A stretch of 64,000 nt of DNA. It comes from Leptotrichia wadei. GTDB taxonomy: Bacteria > Fusobacteriota > Fusobacteriia > Fusobacteriales > Leptotrichiaceae. Under the pieces are notes generated by a model. It did not search any database, had not been told where the DNA came from, and was given only the letters and a program-made list of their open reading frames with translations. The translations under genes were made by a program, and so were the position numbers. Shown in pieces: positions 21,972 to 32,940 of the stretch. Location: NCBI RefSeq assembly GCF_007990445.1, contig NZ_AP019841.1, forward strand, positions 2,108,001-2,172,000. Direction: 5' to 3'. How positions within the stretch are numbered: position 1 is the stretch's first letter; each line of letters starts with the position of its first letter.

Positions 21972-24248
21972 TTATTCTTCTTCCATTTCCTCAATCTTTA
22001 CTTTTTCTTCTACATAAGGTATGACCTCAATTTCCATTTTAGCATAACTTGCACTTACAATGCTCACTTTCATTGTACTTCCCATAGTGTAGGATTCATT
22101 ATTTCTTTTATCCACAATTTTAAAGTTTTCCTCATCGTAAATGAAGTTATCACGTGCTGTTGTAACATTGTAGACCACTTCTACGTGATTTTCCAGCTCC
22201 ATAAATATTTTATTTTTATTCATTCCGCTAAGTCTGGCAACATAAACCTGTCCAATTTTATCCTGCATATACTCAATTAACTTGATTTTTACGCTATCTT
22301 CTTCCAGTTTGTCCGCCACTCGCTCAGTTCTTGAAATACTTGAGGCAATCGCTTCAAAATTAGCACCATATTTTGCCTTTTCCTTTTCGCTCATAAATTT
22401 TTCAATTGAACGTCCCAACATTCTGTGAACGATTAAATCAGAATATCTCCGAATTGGTGATGTAAAGTGCAAATAATATTTTGAAGCCAGTCCAAAATGC
22501 CCTAAATTCTTATTGGCATATCTTGCACGCTGCATTGCCCGTAAAATTAATTTATGAATTAGGTAGCCTTCTGGCAGTCCTGTCGTTCTTTCAATAATAT
22601 TCTGGAATTTTCCAGGATGAATTTCCTCCAATCCCTTCAGAGAATATCCAAATTTTATCAAAGTTTCATTCAATGCCTGAACTTTCGCCTTGTCAGGATC
22701 TTCGTGAACCCTGTAAATCGCAGGAATTTCCTCCCAGAAAAGTTTTTCCGCCACAGTTTCGTTTGCAATAACCATAAAGTCTTCAATGATTCTTTCTGCT
22801 TCCCCTCTGGAACGTAATACAATATCCTTCACGGCCTTATTTTCATCCAAGACTACCTTTATCTCAGGCAATTCAAAATCAATGCTCCCACGTCTTTTTT
22901 TATTGCTTCTGATGATTTTAGAAAGTTCCAGCATATTTTTTAACATTTCATCAATTTTTCTATATTTGTCGTAAAGATTTCTGTATTCTTCTGATTCTTC
23001 ATTTTTTTCCAAAATTATATTTACATTTTCGTAAGTCATTCTGTATTTTGATTTTATAACTGATTTATAAAAATCATTTTTTATAACTTTACCCCTTTTA
23101 TCCAAATCCATTTCCACAGTAAAAGTCAGCTTATCTTCATTTGGATTAAGCGAACATAAATTATTTGACAATTTTCTTGGCAGCATAGGAATTACCCTGT
23201 CTACAAGATAAATTGAATTTCCACGTTTTAATGCTTCTGTATCAAGTTCGGTATTTTCCTTTACATAACAGGAAACATCGGCAATGCTTACAAAAAGTTT
23301 ATATCCGTCTTCCGTTTTTTCCACATAAACTGCATCATCTAAATCCTTTGCATCAGAGCCGTCAATTGTGATAATGTCAAGATGCCGTAAATCCTTACGA
23401 TTTTCAAGTTCATCTGAAAAATCCTCATCTATTTTATCCAATTCCTGCAAAACTTCATTTGGAAATTTCTCCTCAATTCCCTCATTTAAAAGCAGTGATG
23501 AAATAAGTGCTTCTGTATCCTTAGGACTTCCTAAAATGCTCACAATCCCGCCTTCAGGCTTTCTTTCCTCATCTCCCCAGAAATCTACTTTTACAGCCAC
23601 TAAATCTCCAGTTTTAGCCCCTCTTATTAATTTTTTTGGAATATAGATATCCTTTGGAGAATTTCTTGGACGTACAAATCCAAAGCTCAAGTTATGTTCA
23701 AAAATTCCGACAATAACATCCCGATTTCTTTTTATGACTTTATAAACTTCACCTTCCCGCTTCTTATTATCTGAACTTTCCTTTAAAATACGAACTAAAA
23801 CAGTATCTCCATTCATAGCCGTATTTAAATAAGTTCCAGGAATAAAGACGCTAGCCTGCCCATTAATATCAAGAAATCCAAAATTCCCGCTGGAAATAGA
23901 AATTTCACCTTTTACAAATCCTTCCTTTTCAGGCAAAGTATATTTCCCATTTCTTTTCAAATAAATTTCTCCGCTTTCTTCCCAAGCATTTAAAAGCTGC
24001 TTATACATTTTCCGTTTTTTCTGGCTCCATTCCAAAAGCTGCAATATTTCCTGAAAAGTAAATTCATATTCTGACAGAACTTGCTTTAAATATTTCAATT
24101 CCCGTTCTTCTTTAAGTTCCATTTTGGGAGTTTTCTGATTTTCCTTTTTAGGATTATAATTTTTTTTGCCAAATCTTTTTTCCTTATGAAAATCTTTATC
24201 ACTATTTTCAATATTTCTATGTCTTTCTTTCTTTTTTTTATTTCCCAT
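21972..24248 (-). CDS. rnr: ribonuclease R
   Basis: A 758-residue RNase II/R family 3'-5' exoribonuclease. It has a Lys-rich N-terminal tail (residues 1-45), a winged-helix part (ELKYLKQVLSEYEFTFQEIL), two cold-shock domains (about 105-240), the RNB catalytic domain with TIDGSDAKDLDDAVYV and its Asp cluster, then SPIRRYSDLIVHR, and a C-terminal S1 domain. It degrades structured RNA and works with SmpB-tmRNA. The rnr-smpB gene order is a common pair. ATG 24248 follows AGAGGT. Confidence 0.97.
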   Translation of the reverse strand: MGNKKKKERHRNIENSDKDFHKEKRFGKKNYNPKKENQKTPKMELKEERELKYLKQVLSEYEFTFQEILQLLEWSQKKRKMYKQLLNAWEESGEIYLKRNGKYTLPEKEGFVKGEISISSGNFGFLDINGQASVFIPGTYLNTAMNGDTVLVRILKESSDNKKREGEVYKVIKRNRDVIVGIFEHNLSFGFVRPRNSPKDIYIPKKLIRGAKTGDLVAVKVDFWGDEERKPEGGIVSILGSPKDTEALISSLLLNEGIEEKFPNEVLQELDKIDEDFSDELENRKDLRHLDIITIDGSDAKDLDDAVYVEKTEDGYKLFVSIADVSCYVKENTELDTEALKRGNSIYLVDRVIPMLPRKLSNNLCSLNPNEDKLTFTVEMDLDKRGKVIKNDFYKSVIKSKYRMTYENVNIILEKNEESEEYRNLYDKYRKIDEMLKNMLELSKIIRSNKKRRGSIDFELPEIKVVLDENKAVKDIVLRSRGEAERIIEDFMVIANETVAEKLFWEEIPAIYRVHEDPDKAKVQALNETLIKFGYSLKGLEEIHPGKFQNIIERTTGLPEGYLIHKLILRAMQRARYANKNLGHFGLASKYYLHFTSPIRRYSDLIVHRMLGRSIEKFMSEKEKAKYGANFEAIASSISRTERVADKLEEDSVKIKLIEYMQDKIGQVYVARLSGMNKNKIFMELENHVEVVYNVTTARDNFIYDEENFKIVDKRNNESYTMGSTMKVSIVSASYAKMEIEVIPYVEEKVKIEEMEEE

Positions 24249-24270
24249 ATTTTACCTCTATTTTTTTATT

Positions 24271-24846
24271 CTAAATTTTATTAGCTATTATCGAATTTCT
24301 AAATTTTATAACATTTGGATGAATGATAGAATCCTTCGCAAGCAAATATTTTAATTTTTCCTCAATTTCAAATTTTATTGCCTCGTCTAAATCTGTTTTT
24401 GCCAATTCTCTAGCCTTTTCCACACCTTCCCAGCTTCTCTTTTCCTCTATCGCATCAGCAAGATAAATAATTTTCGCAAGTGTACTCATATTTTCACACC
24501 CAATAGTATGATATTTAATCCCATCCAGAATTTCCTCATCATCAACTCCAAACAAGTCATAATTTTGCCGTACAAATTCAGCCCCTGCAAATCCATGCAG
24601 CACAGCCGTAGATTGTGACATCTTATCCGCCACTTCAGGATATTTCCCTCTTGTCAAGTCAATCATAACCGACAAATTAAAAAATTTTGCCACATCGTGA
24701 AGCCAAGCTGAAGCTTCCACTTTTTCCACAGGAACTCCATAAATTCTTGCCAGTTCCACAGCACATTTTGCCACTCTTTTCACGTGTTCATATCTTTTTT
24801 CATCTAAAAAATTTCTTACATTTGCTTTAATTACTTCCATATTCAT
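24271..24846 (-). CDS. yqeK: HD-domain nucleotide phosphohydrolase YqeK
   Basis: A 191-residue HD-domain protein. It has YEHVKRVAKCAVELARIYGV, then ASAWLHDVAKFF with the HD pair, ...LHGFAGAEFVRQ... and ...IKYHTIGCENMSTLAKIIYLAD. This is the YqeK pattern. In several Firmicutes YqeK hydrolyses diadenosine tetraphosphate symmetrically to two ADP. It is usually next to nadD and rsfS; here it leads an rnr-smpB group instead, with 22 bases to rnr. I chose ATG 24846 behind GGGGA. Confidence 0.9.
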   Translation of the reverse strand: MNMEVIKANVRNFLDEKRYEHVKRVAKCAVELARIYGVPVEKVEASAWLHDVAKFFNLSVMIDLTRGKYPEVADKMSQSTAVLHGFAGAEFVRQNYDLFGVDDEEILDGIKYHTIGCENMSTLAKIIYLADAIEEKRSWEGVEKARELAKTDLDEAIKFEIEEKLKYLLAKDSIIHPNVIKFRNSIIANKI

Positions 24847-25091
24847 TTTAATTTCCCCTTTACATAAATAATATTTTCAAAAATTATACTTAAATCCAAA
24901 AATTATTCAATTTTCCAATTCGATTCAAATATATTATATTTTATATTTCATTTATATGTTACCACAAAAATAAAACCCAGACAACTTATTTTTCTTTAAA
25001 ATTTTTCTTGAAATCATAAATCAAAAATGATAATATATACAAAATATTTTATATACAAACTAAAAAAATTTAAAATAACAGAAGGTAAAAA
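24847..25091. promoter_or_regulatory. divergent promoter region of yqeK and crp-like gene
   Basis: 245 AT-rich bases between divergent genes. TATAAT-like boxes occur on both strands (for example ATGATAATATATAC near 25027). None has a convincing -35 partner. Confidence 0.3.
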
Positions 25092-25757
25092 ATGAAAATA
25101 GAAGATCTGTCACTTTTTTTGACAAAAGTTTCACTGTTTAAAGGATTAAACCCTGATAAAATCGCAAAATATCTAACAGAAGTTGACTTTAAAATAAAAG
25201 AATATAAAAAGAATGAAATTGTATTTTTTCGTGGAGATATTTTAAAAAAAATTATTATTATTGTAAAAGGCACAGCACGTGGAGAAATGCAGAAATTTAA
25301 CGGAGATACAATTGTTATAAATCAAATGAAGGCTGGTGAAGTGCTGGCTTCTGCATTTTTATTCGGAAAAAATAATGTTTTCCCTGTTGATTTGATAGCT
25401 TTGGAAAATTCTGAATTTCTTTTTTTGGATAAGGAAAAATATCTGGATCTAATCCAGTCAGATAAAAGGCTTTTACTTAACTTTATAAGGGAAATTTCAA
25501 ATAAAAGCCAATATTTGTCAAAACGTATCTGGTTTAATTTTACACATAAGACAATTGAAGAAAAGATTCTTAGCTATATAAAAGAAAATGCTCAAGATGA
25601 TAAAATAAAGTTTTTGCCCAGTATTTCAGCTCTAGCAAAAAAATTTGAAGTAACAAGGCCCGCCTTATCAAGGGAAATTTCAAGTTTATGCAAAAGAAAA
25701 ATTTTAAAAAAAATAGAAAATAACGTTTATCTTATAAATTTTTCCAACTTTTTTTAA
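25092..25757 (+). CDS. Crp/Fnr-family transcriptional regulator
   Basis: A 221-residue protein. Residues 10-130 form a cyclic-nucleotide-type beta-roll (FFRGDILKKIIIIVKGTARG, KAGEVLASAFLFG) and the dimer helix follows. The C-terminal winged HTH is at about 150-215 (LPSISALAKKFEVTRPALSR, EISSLCKRKIL). There is no N-terminal Cys cluster, so it is not an iron-sulphur Fnr. It lacks the full PRXXR cAMP pocket, so the ligand is unknown. It is monocistronic and divergent from yqeK; a perfect promoter starts right behind it. Confidence 0.9.
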   Translation: MKIEDLSLFLTKVSLFKGLNPDKIAKYLTEVDFKIKEYKKNEIVFFRGDILKKIIIIVKGTARGEMQKFNGDTIVINQMKAGEVLASAFLFGKNNVFPVDLIALENSEFLFLDKEKYLDLIQSDKRLLLNFIREISNKSQYLSKRIWFNFTHKTIEEKILSYIKENAQDDKIKFLPSISALAKKFEVTRPALSREISSLCKRKILKKIENNVYLINFSNFF

Positions 25758-25765
25758 AAGAATGT

Positions 25766-25794
25766 TTGACATTTTTTCGTATAACAGTTATAAT
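25766..25794 (+). promoter_or_regulatory. consensus promoter upstream of the 6S-like RNA
   Basis: TTGACA (25766-25771), exactly 17 bases, then TATAAT (25789-25794): a perfect sigma-70/A promoter with no open frame behind it. A second TATAAT lies at 25850-25855, seven to nine bases before the structured RNA, so the RNA may have two promoters, as E. coli 6S RNA does. Confidence 0.8.
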
Positions 25795-25858
25795 ATTGAA
25801 GAAGTGAAAAGCAATAAATATTTTTGCTTAAATAAGAAATTCAAATATGTATAATATT

Positions 25859-26058
25859 TCTGGTCTATACGCCACTAACACCGAATTTTTGGGCTTTACT
25901 CTTTTTTAATGGGGTTATCCCTTTATAAATTGTCTCAGGAAAATCACGACTACTTTAAGTTTTGTACGGATTCTGTACAATTTATAAATATGACTACCAC
26001 CTGTAACATTTTGCAGGCAACCAAAAATTAAGTTAGAACGGTAGATCGGATTTTTTTT
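25859..26058 (+). ncRNA. ssrS: rod-shaped structured RNA, probable 6S RNA
   Basis: About 200 nt that fold into one long rod. The ends pair over ten positions (TCTGGTCTAT at 25859-25868 with GTAGATCGGA at 26041-26050, including G-U pairs), followed by eight T. Inside, CTAAC pairs with GTTAG and AATTTTTGG pairs perfectly with CCAAAAATT. After a large central bubble, TTTATAAATTGT (25922-25933) pairs perfectly with ACAATTTATAAA (25977-25988) as the apical stem. The 3' side of the bubble has its own hairpin, CCTGTAA-CATT-TTGCAGG. Length, closing stem, central bubble and terminal T run match 6S RNA, which binds sigma-70-type RNA polymerase. The name rests on structure, not on sequence identity. Confidence 0.65.
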
Positions 26059-26154
26059 ATTTAAAATATTAAAGTTATTGCGAGCAAAATATCGGTTATT
26101 CTTTCTGCTCTTTCAAATTATTTCATAAAAATCTCTTTATTCCATATAAAATTT

Positions 26155-26193
26155 TAAAAAAATTGCAAGGTTTTTATCCCCTGCAGTTTTTTT
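26155..26193 (-). terminator. terminator between the RNA and tgt
   Basis: TGCAAGG pairs with CCCTGCA (imperfectly) at 26164-26185, with T runs on both strands. It ends tgt on the minus strand and can backstop the RNA gene. Confidence 0.7.
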
Positions 26194-26196
26194 ATT

Positions 26197-27793
<1,597 letters not shown>

Positions 27794-29461
27794 TTACAGC
27801 CCTATAATTTCCCAATTATTATGACTTTTCCCTTCTATTATGCCATTTTTCACATTTTTTATATAATCAATCATCATATTTTGAATAGTTCCATCAATTT
27901 CCCCAATTGCCTCCTTAGATGCCCATAACACTGGAATTTCCTGCCCATCAAAAATTCCGCCCTTTCTTGCCAGCTGCTCAAATCTGTAAGCATTCATTCC
28001 AACTTTAAGTTCCATTTCAGAAGTTATCTTTTTTCCATTTACAAGCATTAAATTGGTAATTTTTTTACCTTTCTCATTTCTCAAGTCAATTTTATACTTC
28101 ACTCCACCAAAAATATCAAAAGTCACATATTTTCTTCCAGCACGTTCATCATTATACCGATATTCCGTATCTCCAGGCTGTATCGTGTCAAAATAGTCAG
28201 CAGCCCATTCCATATAATCTTTCAGCTGCTTTCCTGTCATTTTATAAATTGTAACATCTCCGCCTGCATATCTGTAATTGTAAACTATGTCTTTTCTCCT
28301 AATTTCCCCCTTATTAAGCCTTACATTTTCATAATTATATGCAAATGAAACCACGTCTGCCCCACTGTAATAAAGTTCTACATCCGTTATAAACGAAGAC
28401 AGCCCAGTATCTTTGGCAAAAGCTGCCGACACACCGTGAAATTTCCCTTTTGGCACCATATCATTTAAAGTTTCTCCCACTTTTTCATTTGCAATTTTAC
28501 AAAGTCTGTTATGAAAAGGCTTGTAAATTTTTTCTATTTCTGGATCAGGCTCCTCATCTTTTACAGGAACAGTTGTCGAATCCTTGCTTATTAAACTGAT
28601 TTTTCCATTTTCAATTTCAAATTTTAAATCGACTTCTGAAACAAAAGTGCCGTATCTATGAGGCTCTGTAATTAAAACACCGTTAATTATTTCCTTTGGA
28701 ACATTCTGATGCATGTGCCCTGCAACAATTACATCTATTTCAGATACAGCATTTGCCAAATCCCTTACTCCAGTTTCTGGAATGTTATTTTCGTTTTCAA
28801 TTCCCATGTGAGCCACTACGACAATCGCATTTGCCCCTTCAGATTTTAATTTTTCTATTTGCCTTCTAGTTTCATTTATAGGCGATACAAAGTAAAAATC
28901 CTTCAAGTAGCCTGTATCTTCTTCAAACTGTGCCGACATTGGAGTTGACAATCCAATAACTCCTATTTTTATGCCATCTCTTTCAATGATTACAGAAGCA
29001 TTTAAATATCTTTTTTTATTTTTTGAAAAATTAGTGTCATTTTCGGCATTTTCATTGTAATATAAATTAGCTGCCAATTTATTAAATTTCATATCCCTTA
29101 AAATATTTGACAAAGTTGGCATTCCAAAGTTAAATTCGTGATTTCCAGGTACAAAGACATCATATCCCATGTAATTTAAAATTTGTGGTACAGGATGCTT
29201 TGGAACCATCGCAAATTTTTCTATCCAGTTATCCTGTATCGCATCCCCAACTTCCACTAAAATCACATTTTTATTTTCTTTCCTAATTTTTTTTACCAAT
29301 GTTGAAATCTGTGCATAAGAACCTGACCTGTCTTCCTCATCTGCTCCATAGTTCCAAGCCAACACTCTTCCATGCACATCACTCGTTCCAAGTATTTTTA
29401 TATTCACTTCCCTTTTATTTTCTTTTTTTCCTAAGCAAGCATCAATATTTTTCATTGACAT
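27794..29461 (-). CDS. leaderless 5'-nucleotidase / 2',3'-cyclic phosphodiesterase family enzyme
   Basis: A 555-residue two-domain protein. The N-terminal metallophosphatase has the metal motifs GTSDVHGR, EVGDAIQDN, GNHEFNFG, VVAHMGIEN and AGHMHQNVP. The C-terminal 5_nucleotid_C domain contains GADVVSFAYNYENVRLNKGE and the GGDVTIYKMTGKQLKDYMEW segment. Unlike most of the family it has no signal peptide, so it should act in the cytoplasm. It lies at the 3' end of the nad operon, five bases after the MazG-like gene, so nucleotide monophosphates such as NMN are plausible substrates (inference). Confidence 0.88.
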   Translation of the reverse strand: MSMKNIDACLGKKENKREVNIKILGTSDVHGRVLAWNYGADEEDRSGSYAQISTLVKKIRKENKNVILVEVGDAIQDNWIEKFAMVPKHPVPQILNYMGYDVFVPGNHEFNFGMPTLSNILRDMKFNKLAANLYYNENAENDTNFSKNKKRYLNASVIIERDGIKIGVIGLSTPMSAQFEEDTGYLKDFYFVSPINETRRQIEKLKSEGANAIVVVAHMGIENENNIPETGVRDLANAVSEIDVIVAGHMHQNVPKEIINGVLITEPHRYGTFVSEVDLKFEIENGKISLISKDSTTVPVKDEEPDPEIEKIYKPFHNRLCKIANEKVGETLNDMVPKGKFHGVSAAFAKDTGLSSFITDVELYYSGADVVSFAYNYENVRLNKGEIRRKDIVYNYRYAGGDVTIYKMTGKQLKDYMEWAADYFDTIQPGDTEYRYNDERAGRKYVTFDIFGGVKYKIDLRNEKGKKITNLMLVNGKKITSEMELKVGMNAYRFEQLARKGGIFDGQEIPVLWASKEAIGEIDGTIQNMMIDYIKNVKNGIIEGKSHNNWEIIGL

Positions 29462-29466
29462 AATTT

Positions 29467-29886
29467 TTATTTTCCCTCTTCTTTTTTATTTTTTTTATTT
29501 TCCATCATATTTTTCCATTTTTCCCGAGCTTCATAAATTGAAAATTCCCTTCCATATTTCACTTTATTCAATTCATCTTTTATGTAAAAGATTTTTTCCA
29601 AATCAATCCCATAGTCATTCGCAATCGCAATAACATAGTAAAAAACATCAAACACTTCCTCTTCAATTGTCCCTTTTATATTTTCCCCATCAAATCTCAC
29701 ATTTTTCCTAATATTTTCAGCCAGTTCCCCAAACTCTTCAATTAATTTTAAAACTAATCTTTGTCCATTTTCTCTTTTTTGCTGTAAATTTTCCTTATCC
29801 CTGCTTTCATCCAAAGTTCCTTTTTCTATTCTTTTAATCAGATACTGGACTTCCTTAAGCGTCATATCTTCAGCATTACGTTTCAT
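29467..29886 (-). CDS. MazG-like nucleotide pyrophosphohydrolase
   Basis: A 139-residue all-alpha NTP pyrophosphatase-type protein. The metal motif is IEEFGELAENI, with EEVFDVFYYVIAIANDYGID further on (ExxE and ExxxD). The family hydrolyses nucleoside triphosphates, or related compounds, to monophosphates and pyrophosphate. Its N-terminal 45 residues are basic and may be an extra helix. It lies between nadC (22 bases) and the nucleotidase (5 bases), suggesting nucleotide housekeeping in the nad operon. Confidence 0.82.
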   Translation of the reverse strand: MKRNAEDMTLKEVQYLIKRIEKGTLDESRDKENLQQKRENGQRLVLKLIEEFGELAENIRKNVRFDGENIKGTIEEEVFDVFYYVIAIANDYGIDLEKIFYIKDELNKVKYGREFSIYEAREKWKNMMENKKNKKEEGK

Positions 29887-29908
29887 AAAAATTTATCCCC
29901 TTTCTTTC

Positions 29909-30763
29909 TTATTCTATATACCTCAAATTTTTTAGACTTAAATCTAAAATTTTAGCTGAATGTGTTATAGCTCCACTTGAAACATAATCAATCTCCAATC
30001 CTTTAAAGCGATTTATATTATTAATGTCTATATTTCCAGAACATTCTATTATAGCTTTCTTTCCTATAACTTTTATGGCCTTTTTGATAGTTTCTATATC
30101 CATATTGTCAAGCATAATTATATCTGCTCCAGCTCTAACTGCCTCTTCTACCCCTTCTAAATCTTCAACTTCTATTTCAATTTTTTTAATAAAAGGAGAA
30201 TATTCTCTAGCAAGTTTTATAGCTTTTGTTATTGAACCAGCGGCACTTATATGATTGTCTTTTAACATTATCGCATCAGAAAGATTATATCTGTGGTTAT
30301 ACCCTCCACCAGCTACAACTGCGTACTTTTCAAATATTCTCATATTCGGAACAGTTTTTCTTGTATCTAGTAAATATATATTCTTATCGTCCAGTGCTTC
30401 TATCATTTTTTTTGTATAAGTTGCAATTCCACTCATTCTTTGCAAATAATTTAAAGCTACTCTTTCAGAAGAAAGCAATGCTTTTACATCATCTCTTATC
30501 TTTAGTATCAGATCTTTTTTAAAAACTTCATCCCCATCCTTTTTATATTCAGTAAAAACAGGAGAACCATTTAACTCAAAAACTCTTCTAAATACATCAA
30601 GTCCCGCCAAAATACCTTCTCCCTTGGAATATAAAGAAATTTCCGCCAGTCTATCATCCTTATAAATTGCATTTGTACTTACATCTTCTGAAGTAATATC
30701 CTCTTTTAATGCTAATTTGATTGAATTATCCATTTGAAATTTATCTATTTTTCTCAAACTCAT
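29909..30763 (-). CDS. nadC: nicotinate-nucleotide diphosphorylase (carboxylating)
   Basis: A 284-residue quinolinate phosphoribosyltransferase. It has ALNYLQRMSGIATYTKKM, the PRPP/quinolinate site DTRKTVPNMR, YAVVAGGGYNHRYNLSDAIM and LKDNHI. The end of the barrel has IEVEDLEGVEEA and VSSGAITHSA. It turns quinolinate and PRPP into nicotinate mononucleotide, CO2 and PPi. It overlaps the nadB end by 23 bases, so the two are tightly coupled. Confidence 0.97.
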   Translation of the reverse strand: MSLRKIDKFQMDNSIKLALKEDITSEDVSTNAIYKDDRLAEISLYSKGEGILAGLDVFRRVFELNGSPVFTEYKKDGDEVFKKDLILKIRDDVKALLSSERVALNYLQRMSGIATYTKKMIEALDDKNIYLLDTRKTVPNMRIFEKYAVVAGGGYNHRYNLSDAIMLKDNHISAAGSITKAIKLAREYSPFIKKIEIEVEDLEGVEEAVRAGADIIMLDNMDIETIKKAIKVIGKKAIIECSGNIDINNINRFKGLEIDYVSSGAITHSAKILDLSLKNLRYIE

Positions 30764-32042
30764 CTTCTTTTATCCTTTGCTCTATAATATTTTTATTTTC
30801 TTTTATTTTATTTTCTATTTCAAAAACTTCTTTTTCAATATTTTTAAATGCATTATCTACTGTCACATTATTATAATTAGAGACGTTATTTTCAACATTA
30901 ATCGAATGGGCTGCTCTTTTTCCAAACACAACACTTTCTAATAACGAGTTGCTTGCAAGCCTGTTTTGCCCATGAACACCCGTACAGGCAACTTCACCAA
31001 CAGCATACAAATTTTTCATTGAAGTTTTTGAATCCATATTAACCTTGATTCCTCCCATTGTATAATGCTGAGCAGGAACTACTGGAACTTTATCTTTCAA
31101 TACATTTATATCTTTTTTTATTAATTGTTTATAAATATTTGGAAATCTTTTTTCAATGTCTAATTTTATTGTGCTAAAATCCAACCATTCATATTCAGAT
31201 TTGTCTTTTTTCATTTCTTCCAGTATTGCTCTCGTAACTTCATCCCTAGGTTTTAACTCATCTGTAAATCTTTGCAATTTCTGATTTAAAAGTACCGCTC
31301 CTTCCCCTCTTACTGATTCCGAAATCAAAAATTTCCTTTCATTATCTTTTGTATAAAATGTCGTTGGATGTATTTGAACATATGAAATATCCTTTAATTC
31401 TATATTATGTCTGATAGCTGCCGCTATTCCATCTCCTCTTATATGAGAAAAATTTGTAGTATTCTTATATATTCCGCCTATCCCTCCTGTTGCTAAAACT
31501 GTGAATTTAGATCTTATGGAAAATATTTCTTTATTTTTGGCTACAATACCAAGACAAGTATTATTTTCTTCAACTATATCTAAAAATTCACAATTTTCTA
31601 TTGTTTTTATGTTCTTTTTTTCCAAAACTTTTTTTATAAGGCTTTCCATTATGTACTTACCAGTTCGATCTTCACAATATAAAATTCTAAATTTTCTATG
31701 TCCTCCTTCTCTTGTATAAAAAAGACCTTTTTTATCACCTGTAAATTTTACTCCCATTTCAATCAAAGTCTTTACAGCTTCTTCTGATTCATCAACTAAT
31801 ATTTCGACTGCTTTTCTGTCATTTTTATAATGACCTGCAATTAAAGTATCTTCAATATAGTCTTCTCTATCCTCTTTTCCCCTGCAAACAGATATTCCAC
31901 CCTGTGCAAGATAAGAATTGCTGTCTCTAAGTTTCTTTTTTGTTATTAAGCATATATTTATACTGTCATCTAATGTCAAAGCACAAATCAATGCTGCAAC
32001 TCCAGAACCAATTATAACTACATCGTAATTTTCAGCTTTCAT
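30741..32042 (-). CDS. nadB: L-aspartate oxidase
   Basis: A 433-residue flavoprotein. It has the FAD-binding VVIIGSGVAALICALTL, then SNSYLAQGGISV, GGHRKFRILYCED with the Arg of the active site, VLATGGIGGIYKNTT, and HYTMGGIKVN, LYAVGEVACTGVHGQNRLAS. It oxidises aspartate to iminoaspartate for NadA. It is shorter than the E. coli enzyme (about 540), with the C-terminal helical domain reduced. It is one base from nadA and overlaps nadC. Confidence 0.96.
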   Translation of the reverse strand: MKAENYDVVIIGSGVAALICALTLDDSINICLITKKKLRDSNSYLAQGGISVCRGKEDREDYIEDTLIAGHYKNDRKAVEILVDESEEAVKTLIEMGVKFTGDKKGLFYTREGGHRKFRILYCEDRTGKYIMESLIKKVLEKKNIKTIENCEFLDIVEENNTCLGIVAKNKEIFSIRSKFTVLATGGIGGIYKNTTNFSHIRGDGIAAAIRHNIELKDISYVQIHPTTFYTKDNERKFLISESVRGEGAVLLNQKLQRFTDELKPRDEVTRAILEEMKKDKSEYEWLDFSTIKLDIEKRFPNIYKQLIKKDINVLKDKVPVVPAQHYTMGGIKVNMDSKTSMKNLYAVGEVACTGVHGQNRLASNSLLESVVFGKRAAHSINVENNVSNYNNVTVDNAFKNIEKEVFEIENKIKENKNIIEQRIKEDEFEKNR

Positions 32043-32043
32043 T

Positions 32044-32940
32044 TCAATCCCCTGCCAATTCTAACATTCTTTCCAAAGGAATTAGAGCTTTTTTAGCTAT
32101 TTCATCATCAACTTTCAGTTCATCTCCACCTTCCGTCAAAATTTTTTCAATTTTCTCCAAGGTATTTTTCTTCATACTTCTGCATATCAAAGTATCTGCA
32201 AAATGCAATTTCTTATCAGGAGCTTTCTTATATATTTCAAATCTAATTCCTCTTTCAGTTACAATTATAAATTCATCTCCCTCTTTTAAAGCCTCGGCGA
32301 TTATTCCGCTTGTACTCCCGATATAGTCTGCTAATTTTAAAATTTCTTCCTTACATTCTGGATGAGCCAAAACTTTTGCATTGGGATATTCTTCTTTTAA
32401 TTTCTTTACATTTTCCAAATGCACTAAATTATGTACACAACAATAACCTTCATTTAAAATAATATTTTTATTTTTTACTTGTTTTGCAATATATGAGGCT
32501 AAATTTCCATCAGGAACTATGAAGATATTTTTTTCTTTTAATTTACTTACAATTTTAAGTGCATTGGATGAAGTTATACAGACATCACAATGTGCTTTAA
32601 TTTCAGCTGTTGAATTTATATAGCATACTACCGACAAATCGCTATACTTTTCTCTCATTTCTTTTATTTTTTTTATAGTTATCATATGTGCCATAGGACA
32701 GTCAGCATAAATATCAACCATATACACTGTTTTTTCTGGATTTAAAATTTTTATACTTTCACCCATAAAATATACTCCTGCCATTATTATTGTCTTATTT
32801 TTCAGCTTTGTCGCAGTCTTAGCTAAATAAAAAGAATCTCCAACATAGTCAGCAATCTCCTGTACATCTCCATCTACATAATAATGAGCTAAAATCGCCA
32901 CATCTTTTTCTTTTTGTAATTTTTTTATTCTCTCTTTCAT
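32044..32940 (-). CDS. nadA: quinolinate synthase A
   Basis: A 298-residue NadA. It has VAILAHYYVDGDVQEIADYV, VYFMGESIKILNPEKTV, and cysteines in VVCYINST, AHPECKEEI and LICRSMKKNT that match the [4Fe-4S] ligands, with GSTSGIIAEAL near the end. It condenses iminoaspartate and dihydroxyacetone phosphate to quinolinate. I chose ATG 32940; a frame from TTG 32955 adds five residues. Neither has a strong ribosome binding site, so the start is open. It heads nadA-nadB-nadC-mazG-like-nucleotidase. Confidence 0.95.
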   Translation of the reverse strand: MKERIKKLQKEKDVAILAHYYVDGDVQEIADYVGDSFYLAKTATKLKNKTIIMAGVYFMGESIKILNPEKTVYMVDIYADCPMAHMITIKKIKEMREKYSDLSVVCYINSTAEIKAHCDVCITSSNALKIVSKLKEKNIFIVPDGNLASYIAKQVKNKNIILNEGYCCVHNLVHLENVKKLKEEYPNAKVLAHPECKEEILKLADYIGSTSGIIAEALKEGDEFIIVTERGIRFEIYKKAPDKKLHFADTLICRSMKKNTLEKIEKILTEGGDELKVDDEIAKKALIPLERMLELAGD

